Shown piece by piece: positions 24,701 through 36,700 of a stretch of DNA of 64,000 nt (within the stretch, counting starts at the first letter, position 1; each line of letters starts with the position of its first letter). A program made the translations under genes and the position numbers. The stretch lies in contig BSDZ01000004.1 of assembly GCA_030268105.1 (NCBI GenBank), positions 4,575,001 to 4,639,000 of the forward strand. Reading direction: 5' to 3'. The stretch is from Volvox africanus. Lineage: Eukaryota; Chlorophyta; Chlorophyceae; Chlamydomonadales; Volvocaceae. The notes below the pieces were generated by a model. That model saw only the letters and a list, made by a program, of their open reading frames with translations, was not told the DNA's origin and did not search any database.

Positions 24701-27700
24701 CGGCGAGGGTGGCGAGGGCAGAGGCGGCGGCGACGGCGGGGGGGAAGGCGGAAGCGGTGGGCTCGGTGGCTCCGGCGGAGGCGGCGGCGGGCGCGGAGGC
24801 GGCGGCGGGCTGGGAGGCTCGGGCGGTGGCGACGGTGGCGGGGGTGGGGATGGCGGGGATGGTGGCGGCGACGGCGGGGAAGGCGGGCTGGGTGGCGGAG
24901 AGGGCGGCGATGGGGGGCTCGGTGGCGAGGGCGGGGGAGATGGCGGGCTAGGTGGAGAGGGTGGAGAGGGTGGTGGAGACGGCGGCCTGGGCGGAGACAG
25001 TGGGGGCGGCGGCGGTGAGGGAGGGGGCGACGGTGACGGCGGGGGCGACGGGGGAAGTGGCGGGCTCGGAGGGTCAGGGGGTGGTGGGGGTGGCCTTGGG
25101 GGTGAGGGTGGGGGTGAGGGCGGCGGGGGAGGGGAAGGCGGGGATGGGGGCGGGGACGGGGGCGAAGGCGGGCTGGGCGGAGGGGAAGGTGGCGATGGCG
25201 GGCTCGGTGGGGATGGCGGCGACGGCGGCGGGGACGGCGGGCTTGGCGGAGACGGTGGCGGCGAGGGTGGCGAGGGCGGAGGCGGCGGCGACGGCGGGGG
25301 GGAAGGCGGAAGCGGTGGGCTCGGTGGCTCCGGCGGAGGCGGCGGCGGGCTGGGAGGCTCGGGCGGTGGCGACGGTGGCGGGGGTGGGGATGGCGGGGAT
25401 GGTGGCGGCGACGGCGGGGAAGGCGGGCTGGGTGGCGGAGAGGGCGGCGATGGAGGGCTCGGTGGCGAGGGCGGGGGAGATGGCGGGCTAGGTGGAGAGG
25501 GTGGAGAGGGTGGTGGAGACGGCGGCCTGGGCGGAGACAGTGGGGGCGGCGGCGGTGAGGGAGGGGGCGACGGTGACGGCGGGGGCGACGGGGGAAGTGG
25601 CGGGCTCGGAGGGTCAGGGGGTGGTGGGGGTGGGCTTGGGGGTGGGGGTGGGGGTGAGGGCGGCGGGGGAGGGGAAGGCGGGGATGGGGGCGGGGACGGG
25701 GGCGAAGGCGGGCTGGGCGGAGGGGAAGGTGGCGATGGCGGGCTCGGTGGGGATGGCGGCGACGGCGGCGGGGACGGCGGGCTTGGCGGAGACGGTGGCG
25801 GCGAGGGTGGCGAGGGCGGAGGCGGCGGCGACGGCGGGGGGGAAGGCGGAAGCGGTGGGCTCGGTGGCTCCGGCGGAGGCGGCGGCGGGCTGGGAGGCTC
25901 GGGCGGTGGCGACGGTGGCGGGGGTGGGGATGGCGGGGATGGTGGCGGCGACGGCGGGGAAGGCGGGCTGGGTGGCGGAGAGGGCGGCGATGGAGGGCTC
26001 GGTGGCGAGGGCGGGGGAGATGGCGGGCTAGGTGGAGAGGGTGGAGAGGGTGGTGGAGACGGCGGCCTGGGCGGAGACAGTGGGGGCGGCGGCGGTGAGG
26101 GAGGGGGCGACGGTGACGGCGGGGGCGACGGGGGAAGTGGCGGGCTCGGAGGGTCAGGGGGTGGTGGGGGTGGCCTTGGGGGTGAGGGTGGGGGTGAGGG
26201 CGGCGGGGGAGGGGAAGGCGGGGATGGGGGCGGGGACGGGGGCGAAGGCGGGCTGGGCGGAGGAGAAGGTGGCGATGGCGGGCTCGGTGGGGATGGCGGC
26301 GACGGCGGCGGGGACGGCGGGCTTGGCGGAGACGGTGGCGGCGAGGGTGGCGAGGGCAGAGGCGGCGGCGACGGCGGGGGGGAAGGCGGAAGCGGTGGGC
26401 TCGGTGGCTCCGGCGGAGGCGGCGGCGGGCGCGGAGGCGGCGGCGGGCTGGGAGGCTCGGGCGGTGGCGACGGTGGCGGGGGTGGGGATGGCGGGGATGG
26501 TGGCGGCGACGGCGGGGAAGGCGGGCTGGGTGGCGGAGAGGGCGGCGATGGGGGGCTCGGTGGCGAGGGCGGGGGAGATGGCGGGCTAGGCGGAGAGGGT
26601 GGAGAGGGTGGTGGAGACGGCGGCCTGGGCGGAGACGGTGGGGGCGGCGGCGGTGAGGGAGGGGGCGACGGTGACGGCGGGGGCGACGGGGGAAGTGGCG
26701 GGCTCGGAGGGTCAGGGGGTGGTGGGGGTGGGCTTGGGGGTGAGGGTGGGGGTGAGGGCGGCGGGGGAGGGGAAGGCGGGGATGGGGGCGGGGACGGGGG
26801 CGAAGGCGGGCTGGGCGGAGGGGAAGGTGGCGATGGCGGGCTCGGTGGGGATGGCGGCGACGGCGGCGGGGACGGCGGGCTTGGCGGAGACGGTGGCGGC
26901 GAGGGTGGCGAGGGCAGAGGCGGCGGCGACGGCGGGGGGGAAGGCGGAAGCGGTGGGCTCGGTGGCTCCGGCGGAGGCGGCGGCGGGCTGGGAGGCTCGG
27001 GCGGTGGCGACGGTGGCGGGGGTGGGGATGGCGGGGATGGTGGCGGCGACGGCGGGGAAGGCGGGCTGGGTGGCGGAGAGGGCGGCGATGGGGGGCTCGG
27101 TGGCGAGGGCGGGGGAGATGGCGGGCTAGGCGGAGAGGGTGGAGAGGGTGGTGGAGACGGCGGCCTGGGCGGAGACGGTGGTGGCGGCGGCGGTGAGGGA
27201 GGGGGCGACGGTGACGGCGGGGGCGACGGAGGAAGTGGCGGGCTCGGAGGGTCAGGGGGTGGTGGGGGTGGGCTTTGGGGTGAGGGTGGGGGTGAGGGCG
27301 GCGGGGGAGGGGAAGGCGGGGATGGGGGCGGGGACGGGGGCGAAGGCGGGCTGGGCGGAGGGGAAGGTGGCGATGGCGGGCTCGGTGGGGATGGCGGCGA
27401 CGGCGGCGGGGACGGCGGGCTTGGCGGAGACGGTGGCGGCGAGGGTGGCGAGGGCGGAGGCGGCGGCGACGGCGGAGGGGAAGGCGGAAGCGGTGGGCTC
27501 GGTGGCTCCGGCGGAGGCGGCGGCGGGCTGGGAGGCTCGGGCGGTGGCGACGGTGGCGGGGGTGGGGATGGCGGGGATGGTGGCGGCGACGGCGGGGAAG
27601 GCGGGCTGGGTGGCGGAGAGGGCGGCGATGGGGGGCTCGGTGGCGAGGGCGGGGGAGATGGCGGGCTAGGCGGAGAGGGTGGAGAGGGTGGTGGAGACGG

Positions 27701-30700
27701 CGGCCTGGGCGGAGACGGTGGGGGCGGCGGCAGTGAGGGAGGGGGCGACGGTGACGGCGGGGGCGACGGGGGAAGTGGCGGGCTCGGAGGGTCAGGGGGT
27801 GGTGGGGGTGGGCTTGGGGGTGAGGGTGGGGGTGAGGGCGGCGGGGGAGGGGATTGCGGGGATGGGGGCGGGGACGGCGGGCTTGGCGGAGACGGTGGCG
27901 GCGAGGGTGGCGAGGGCGGAGGCGGCGGCGACGGCGGGGGGGAAGGCGGAAGCGGTGGGCTCGGTGGCTCCGGCGGAGGCGGCGGCGGGCTGGGAGGCTC
28001 GGGCGGTGGCGACGGTGGCGAGGGTGGGGATGGCGGGGATGGTGGCGGCGACGGCGGGGAAGGCGGGCTGGGTGGCGGAGAGGGCGGCGATGGGGGGCTC
28101 GGTGGCGAGGGCAAGGGAGATGGCGGGCTAGGCGGAGAGGGTGGAGAGGGTGGTGGAGACGGCGGCCTGGGCGGAGGCGGTGGTGGCGGCGGCGGTGAGG
28201 GAGGGGGCGACGGTGACGGCGGGGGCGACGGGGGAAGTGGCGGGCTCGGAGGGTCAGGGGGTGGTGGGGGTGGGCTTGGGGGTGAGGGTGGGGGTGAGGG
28301 CGGCCGGGGAGGGGAAGGCGGGGATGGCGGCGGGGACGGGGGCGAAGGCGGGCTGGGGGGAGGGGAAGGTGGCGATGGCGGGCTCGGTGGGGATGGCGGC
28401 GACGGCGGCGGGGCCTGGGGGCTTGGCGGAGATGGTGGCGGCGAGGGTGGCGAGGGCGGAGGCGGCGGCGACGGCGGGGGGGAAGGCGGAAGCGGTGGGC
28501 TCGGTGGCTCCGGCGGAGGCGGCGGCGGGCTGGGAGGCTCGGGCGGTGGCGACGGTGGCGGGGGTGGGGATGGCGGGGATGGTGGCGGCGACGGCGGGGA
28601 AGGCGGGCTGGGTGGCGGAGAGGGCGGCGATGGGGGGCTCGGTGGCGAGGGCGGAGGAGATGGCGGGCTAGGCGGAGAGGGTGGAGAGGGTGGTGGAGAC
28701 GGCGGCCTGGGCGGAGACGGTGGGGGCGGCGGCGGTGAGGGAGGGGGCGACGGTGACGGCGGGGGCGACGGGGGAAGTGGCGGGCTCGGAGGGTCAGGGG
28801 GTGGTGGGGGTGGGCTTGGGGGTAAGGGTGGGGGTGAGGGCGGCGGGGGAGGGGAAGGCGGGGATAAGGGCGGGGACGGGGGCGAAGGCGGGCTGGGCGG
28901 AGGGGAAGGTGGCGATGGCGGGCTCGGTGGGGATGGCGGCGACGGCGGCGGGGACGGCGGGCTTGGCGGAGACGGTGGCGGCGAGGGTGGCGAGGGCAGA
29001 GGCGGCGGCGACGGCGGGGGGGAAGGCGGAAGCGGTGGGCTCGGTGGCTCCGGCGGAGGCGGCGGCGGGCTGGGAGGCTCGGGCGGTGGCGACGGTGGCG
29101 GGGGTGGGGATGGCGGGGATGGTGGCGGCGACGGCGGGGAAGGCGGGCTGGGTGGCGGAGAGGGCGGCGATGGGGGGCTCGGTGGCGACGGCGGGGGAGA
29201 TGGCGGGCTAGGCGGAGAGGGTGGAGAGGGTGGTGGAGACGGCGGCCTGGGCGGAGACGGTGGTGGCGGCGGCGGTGAGGGAGGGGGCGACGGTGACGGC
29301 GGGGGCGACGGGGGAAGTGGCGGGCTCGGAGGGTCAGGGGGTGGTGGGGGTGGGCTTGGGGGTGGGGGTGGGGGTGAGGGCGGCGGGGGAGGGGAAGGCG
29401 GGGATGGGGGCGGGGACGGGGGCGAAGGCGGGCTGGGCGGAGGGGAAGGTGGCGATGGCGGGCTCGGTGGGGATGGCGGCGACGGCGGCGGGGACGGCGG
29501 GCTTGGCGGAGACGGTGGCGGCGAGGGTGGCGAGGGCGGAGGCGGCGGCGACGGCGGGGGGGAAGGCGGAAGCGGTGGGCTCGGTGGCTCCGGCGGAGGC
29601 GGCGGCGGGCTGGGAGGCTCGGGCGGTGGCGACGGTGGCGGGGGTGGGGATGGCGGGGATGGTGGCGGCGACGGCGGGGAAGGCGGGCTGGGTGGCGGAG
29701 AGGGCGGCGATGGAGGGCTCGGTGGCGAGGGCGGGGGAGATGGCGGGCTAGGTGGAGAGGGTGGAGAGGGTGGTGGAGACGGCGGCCTGGGCGGAGACAG
29801 TGGGGGCGGCGGCGGTGAGGGAGGGGGCGACGGTGACGGCGGGGGCGACGGGGGAAGTGGCGGGCTCGGAGGGTCAGGGGGTGGTGGGGGTGGCCTTGGG
29901 GGTGAGGGTGGGGGTGAGGGCGGCGGGGGAGGGGAAGGCGGGGATGGGGGCGGGGACGGGGGCGAAGGCGGGCTGGGCGGAGGAGAAGGTGGCGATGGCG
30001 GGCTCGGTGGGGATGGCGGCGACGGCGGCGGGGACGGCGGGCTTGGCGGAGACGGTGGCGGCGAGGGTGGCGAGGGCAGAGGCGGCGGCGACGGCGGGGG
30101 GGAAGGCGGAAGCGGTGGGCTCGGTGGCTCCGGCGGAGGCGGCGGCGGGCTGGGAGGCTCGGGCGGTGGCGACGGTGGCGGGGGTGGGGATGGCGGGGAT
30201 GGTGGCGGCGACGGCGGGGAAGGCGGGCTGGGTGGCGGAGAGGGCGGCGATGGGGGGCTCGGTGGCGAGGGCGGGGGAGATGGCGGGCTAGGTGGAGAGG
30301 GTGGAGAGGGTGGTGGAGACGGCGGCCTGGGCGGAGACAGTGGGGGCGGCGGCGGTGAGGGAGGGGGCGACGGTGACGGCGGGGGCGACGGGGGAAGTGG
30401 CGGGCTCGGAGGGTCAGGGGGTGGTGGGGGTGGCCTTGGGGGTGAGGGTGGGGGTGAGGGCGGCGGGGGAGGGGAAGGCGGGGATGGGGGCGGGGACGGG
30501 GGCGAAGGCGGGCTGGGCGGAGGGGAAGGTGGCGATGGCGGGCTCGGTGGGGATGGCGGCGACGGCGGCGGGGACGGCGGGCTTGGCGGAGACGGTGGCG
30601 GCGAGGGTGGCGAGGGCAGAGGCGGCGGCGACGGCGGGGGGGAAGGCGGAAGCGGTGGGCTCGGTGGCTCCGGCGGAGGCGGCGGCGGGCTGGGAGGCTC

Positions 30701-33700
30701 GGGCGGTGGCGACGGTGGCGGGGGTGGGGATGGCGGGGATGGTGGCGGCGACGGCGGGGAAGGCGGGCTGGGTGGCGGAGAGGGCGGCGATGGGGGGCTC
30801 GGTGGCGAGGGCGGGGGAGATGGCGGGCTAGGCGGAGAGGGTGGAGAGGGTGGTGGAGACGGCGGCCTGGGCGGAGACGGTGGTGGCGGCGGCGGTGAGG
30901 GAGGGGGCGACGGTGACGGCGGGGGCGACGGGGGAAGTGGCGGGCTCGGAGGGTCAGGGGGTGGTGGGGGTGGGCTTGGGGGTGAGGGTGGGGGTGAGGG
31001 CGGCGGGGGAGGGGAAGGCGGGGATGGGGGCGGGGACGGGGGCGAAGGCGGGCTGGGCGGAGGGGAAGGTGGCGATGGCGGGCTCGGTGGGGATGGCGGC
31101 GACGGCGGCGGGGACGGCGGGCTTGGCGGAGACGGTGGCGGCGAGGGTGGCGAGGGCGGAGGCGGCGGCGACGGCGGGGGGGAAGGCGGAAGCGGTGGGC
31201 TCGGTGGCTCCGGCGGAGGCGGCGGCGGGCTGGGAGGCTCGGGCGGTGGCGACGGTGGCGGGGGTGGGGATGGCGGGGATGGTGGCGGCGACGGCGGGGA
31301 AGGCGGGCTGGGTGGCGGAGAGGGCGGCGATGGGGGGCTCGGTGGCGAGGGCGGGGGAGATGGCGGGCTAGGTGGAGAGGGTGGAGAGGGTGGTGGAGAC
31401 GGCGGCCTGGGCGGAGACAGTGGGGGCGGCGGCGGTGAGGGAGGGGGCGACGGTGACGGCGGGGGCGACGGAGGAAGTGGCGGGCTCGGAGGGTCAGGGG
31501 GTGGTGGGGGTGGCCTTGGGGCTGAGGGTGGGGGTGAGGGCGGCGGGGGAGGGGAAGGCGGGGATGGGGGCGGGGACGGGGGCGAAGGCGGGCTGGGCGG
31601 AGGAGAAGGTGGCGATGGCGGGCTCGGTGGGGATGGCGGCGACGGCGGCGGGGACGGCGGGCTTGGCGGAGACGGTGGCGGCGAGGGTGGCGAGGGCAGA
31701 GGCGGCGGCGACGGCGGGGGGGAAGGCGGAAGCGGTGGGCTCGGTGGCTCCGGCGGAGGCGGCGGCGGGCTGGGAGGCTCGGGCGGTGGCGACGGTGGCG
31801 GGGGTGGGGATGGCGGGGATGGTGGCGGCGACGGCGGGGAAGGCGGGCTGGGTGGCGGAGAGGGCGGCGATGGGGGGCTCGGTGGCGAGGGCGGGGGAGA
31901 TGGCGGGCTAGGCGGAGAGGGTGGAGAGGGTGGTGGAGACGGCGGCCTGGGCGGAGACGGTGGGGGCGGCGGCGGTGAGGGAGGGGGCGACGGTGACGGC
32001 GGGGGCGACGGGGGAAGTGGCGGGCTCGGAGGGTCAGGGGGTGGTGGGGGTGGGCTTGGGGGTGAGGGTGGGGGTGAGGGCGGCGGGGGAGGGGAAGGCG
32101 GGGATGGGGGCGGGGACGGGGGCGAAGGCGGGCTGGGCGGAGGGGAAGGTGGCGATGGCGGGCTCGGTGGGGATGGCGGCGACGGCGGCGGGGACGGCGG
32201 GCTTGGCGGAGACGGTGGCGGCGAGGGTGGCGAGGGCGGAGGCGGCGGCGACGGCGGGGGGGAAGGCGGAAGCGGTGGGCTCGGTGGCTCCGGCGGAGGC
32301 GGCGGCGGGCTGGGAGGCTCGGGCGGTGGCGACGGTGGCGGGGGTGGGGATGGCGGGGATGGTGGCGGCGACGGCGGGGAAGGCGGGCTGGGTGGCGGAG
32401 AGGGCGGCGATGGGGGGCTCGGTGGCGAGGGCGGGGGAGATGGCGGGCTAGGCGGAGAGGGTGGAGAGGGTGGTGGAGACGGCGGCCTGGGCGGAGACGG
32501 TGGTGGCGGCGGCGGTGAGGGAGGGGGCGACGGTGACGGCGGGGGCGACGGGGGAAGTGGCGGGCTCGGAGGGTCAGGGGGTGGTGGGGGTGGCCTTGGG
32601 GGTGAGGGTGGGGGTGAGGGCGGCGGGGGAGGGGAAGGCGGGGATGGGGGCGGGGACGGGGGCGAAGGCGGGCTGGGCGGAGGGGAAGGTGGCGATGGCG
32701 GGCTCGGTGGGGATGGCGGCGACGGCGGCGGGGACGGCGGGCTTGGCGGAGACGGTGGCGGCGAGGGTGGCGAGGGCAGAGGCGGCGGCGACGGCGGGGG
32801 GGAAGGCGGAAGCGGTGGGCTCGGTGGCTCCGGCGGAGGCGGCGGCGGGCTGGGAGGCTCGGGCGGTGGCGACGGTGGCGGGGGTGGGGATGGCGGGGAT
32901 GGTGGCGGCGACGGCGGGGAAGGCGGGCTGGGTGGCGGAGAGGGCGGCGATGGGGGGCTCGGTGGCGAGGGCGGGGGAGATGGCGGGCTAGGCGGAGAGG
33001 GTGGAGAGGGTGGTGGAGACGGCGGCCTGGGCGGAGACGGTGGGGGCGGCGGCGGTGAGGGAGGGGGCGACGGTGACGGCGGGGGCGACGGGGGAAGTGG
33101 CGGGCTCGGAGGGTCAGGGGGTGGTGGGGGTGGGCTTGGGGGTGAGGGTGGGGGTGAGGGCGGCGGGGGAGGGGAAGGCGGGGATGGGGGCGGGGACGGG
33201 GGCGAAGGCGGGCTGGGCGGAGGGGAAGGTGGCGATGGCGGGCTCGGTGGGGATGGCGGCGACGGCGGCGGGGACGGCGGGCTTGGCGGAGACGGTGGCG
33301 GCGAGGGTGGCGAGGGCGGAGGCGGCGGCGACGGCGGGGGGGAAGGCGGAAGCGGTGGGCTCGGTGGCTCCGGCGGAGGCGGCGGCGGGCTGGGAGGCTC
33401 GGGCGGTGGCGACGGTGGCGGGGGTGGGGATGGCGGGGATGGTGGCGGCGACGGCGGGGAAGGCGGGCTGGGTGGCGGAGAGGGCGGCGATGGGGGGCTC
33501 GGTGGCGAGGGCAAGGGAGATGGCGGGCTAGGCGGAGAGGGTGGAGAGGGTGGTGGAGACGGCGGCCTGGGCGGAGGCGGTGGTGGCGGCGGCGGTGAGG
33601 GAGGGGGCGACGGTGACGGCGGGGGCGACGGAGGAAGTGGCGGGCTCGGAGGGTCAGGGGGTGGTGGGGGTGGCCTTGGGGCTGAGGGTGGGGGTGAGGG

Positions 33701-36700
33701 CGGCGGGGGAGGGGAAGGCGGGGATGGGGGCGGGGACGGGGGCGAAGGCGGGCTGGGCGGAGGAGAAGGTGGCGATGGCGGGCTCGGTGGGGATGGCGGC
33801 GACGGCGGCGGGGACGGCGGGCTTGGCGGAGACGGTGGCGGCGAGGGTGGCGAGGGCAGAGGCGGCGGCGACGGCGGGGGGGAAGGCGGAAGCGGTGGGC
33901 TCGGTGGCTCCGGCGGAGGCGGCGGCGGGCTGGGAGGCTCGGGCGGTGGCGACGGTGGCGGGGGTGGGGATGGCGGGGATGGTGGCGGCGACGGCGGGGA
34001 AGGCGGGCTGGGTGGCGGAGAGGGCGGCGATGGGGGGCTCGGTGGCGAGGGCGGGGGAGATGGCGGGCTAGGCGGAGAGGGTGGAGAGGGTGGTGGAGAC
34101 GGCGGCCTGGGCGGAGACGGTGGGGGCGGCGGCGGTGAGGGAGGGGGCGACGGTGACGGCGGGGGCGACGGGGGAAGTGGCGGGCTCGGAGGGTCAGGGG
34201 GTGGTGGGGGTGGGCTTGGGGGTGAGGGTGGGGGTGAGGGCGGCGGGGGAGGGGAAGGCGGGGATGGGGGCGGGGACGGGGGCGAAGGCGGGCTGGGCGG
34301 AGGGGAAGGTGGCGATGGCGGGCTCGGTGGGGATGGCGGCGACGGCGGCGGGGACGGCGGGCTTGGCGGAGACGGTGGCGGCGAGGGTGGCGAGGGCGGA
34401 GGCGGCGGCGACGGCGGGGGGGAAGGCGGAAGCGGTGGGCTCGGTGGCTCCGGCGGAGGCGGCGGCGGGCTGGGAGGCTCGGGCGGTGGCGACGGTGGCG
34501 GGGGTGGGGATGGCGGGGATGGTGGCGGCGACGGCGGGGAAGGCGGGCTGGGTGGCGGAGAGGGCGGCGATGGGGGGCTCGGTGGCGAGGGCGGGGGAGA
34601 TGGCGGGCTAGGCGGAGAGGGTGGAGAGGGTGGTGGAGACGGCGGCCTGGGCGGAGACGGTGGTGGCGGCGGCGGTGAGGGAGGGGGCGACGGTGACGGC
34701 GGGGGCGACGGGGGAAGTGGCGGGCTCGGAGGGTCAGGGGGTGGTGGGGGTGGCCTTGGGGGTGAGGGTGGGGGTGAGGGCGGCGGGGGAGGGGAAGGCG
34801 GGGATGGGGGCGGGGACGGGGGCGAAGGCGGGCTGGGCGGAGGGGAAGGTGGCGATGGCGGGCTCGGTGGGGATGGCGGCGACGGCGGCGGGGACGGCGG
34901 GCTTGGCGGAGACGGTGGCGGCGAGGGTGGCGAGGGCGGAGGCGGCGGCGACGGCGGGGGGGAAGGCGGAAGCGGTGGGCTCGGTGGCTCCGGCGGAGGC
35001 GGCGGCGGGCTGGGAGGCTCGGGCGGTGGCGACGGTGGCGGGGGTGGGGATGGCGGGGATGGTGGCGGCGACGGCGGGGAAGGCGGGCTGGGTGGCGGAG
35101 AGGGCGGCGATGGGGGGCTCGGTGGCCAGGGCGGGGGAGATGGCGGGCTAGGCGGAGAGGGTGGAGAGGGTGGTGGAGACGGCGGCCTGGGCGGAGACGG
35201 TGGGGGCGGCGGCGGTGAGGGAGGGGGCGACGGTGACGGCGGGGGCGACGGGGGAAGTGGCGGGCTCGGAGGGTCAGGGGGTGGTGGGGGTGGGCTTGGG
35301 GGTGAGGGTGGGGGTGAGGGCGGCGGGGGAGGGGAAGGCGGGGATGGGGGCGGGGACGGGGGCGAAGGCGGGCTGGGCGGAGGGGAAGGTGGCGATGGCG
35401 GGCTCGGTGGGGATGGCGGCGACGGCGGCGGGGACGGCGGGCTTGGCGGAGACGGTGGCGGCGAGGGTGGCGAGGGCAGAGGCGGCGGCGACGGCGGGGG
35501 GGAAGGCGGAAGCGGTGGGCTCGGTGGCTCCGGCGGAGGCGGCGGCGGGCTGGGAGGCTCGGGCGGTGGCGACGGTGGCGGGGGTGGGGATGGCGGGGAT
35601 GGTGGCGGCGACGGCGGGGAAGGCGGGCTGGGTGGCGGAGAGGGCGGCGATGGGGGGCTCGGTGGCGAGGGCGGGGGAGATGGCGGGCTAGGCGGAGAGG
35701 GTGGAGAGGGTGGTGGAGACGGCGGCCTGGGCGGAGACGGTGGTGGCGGCGGCGGTGAGGGAGGGGGCGACGGTGACGGCGGGGGCGACGGGGGAAGTGG
35801 CGGGCTCGGAGGGTCAGGGGGTGGTGGGGGTGGGCTTGGGGGTGAGGGTGGGGGTGAGGGCGGCGGGGGAGGGGAAGGCGGGGATGGGGGCGGGGACGGG
35901 GGCGAAGGCGGGCTGGGCGGAGGGGAAGGTGGCGATGGCGGGCTCGGTGGGGATGGCGGCGACGGCGGCGGGGACGGCGGGCTTGGCGGAGACGGTGGCG
36001 GCGAGGGTGGCGAGGGCGGAGGCGGCGGCGACGGCGGGGGGGAAGGCGGAAGCGGTGGGCTCGGTGGCTCCGGCGGAGGCGGCGGCGGGCTGGGAGGCTC
36101 GGGCGGTGGCGACGGTGGCGGGGGTGGGGATGGCGGGGATGGTGGCGGCGACGGCGGGGAAGGCGGGCTGGGTGGCGGAGAGGGCGGCGATGGGGGGCTC
36201 GGTGGCGAGGGCAAGGGAGATGGCGGGCTAGGCGGAGAGGGTGGAGAGGGTGGTGGAGACGGCGGCCTGGGCGGAGGCGGTGGTGGCGGCGGCGGTGAGG
36301 GAGGGGGCGACGGTGACGGCGGGGGCGACGGAGGAAGTGGCGGGCTCGGAGGGTCAGGGGGTGGTGGGGGTGGCCTTGGGGCTGAGGGTGGGGGTGAGGG
36401 CGGCGGGGGAGGGGAAGGCGGGGATGGGGGCGGGGACGGGGGCGAAGGCGGGCTGGGCGGAGGAGAAGGTGGCGATGGCGGGCTCGGTGGGGATGGCGGC
36501 GACGGCGGCGGGGACGGCGGGCTTGGCGGAGACGGTGGCGGCGAGGGTGGCGAGGGCAGAGGCGGCGGCGACGGCGGGGGGGAAGGCGGAAGCGGTGGGC
36601 TCGGTGGCTCCGGCGGAGGCGGCGGCGGGCTGGGAGGCTCGGGCGGTGGCGACGGTGGCGGGGGTGGGGATGGCGGGGATGGTGGCGGCGACGGCGGGGA

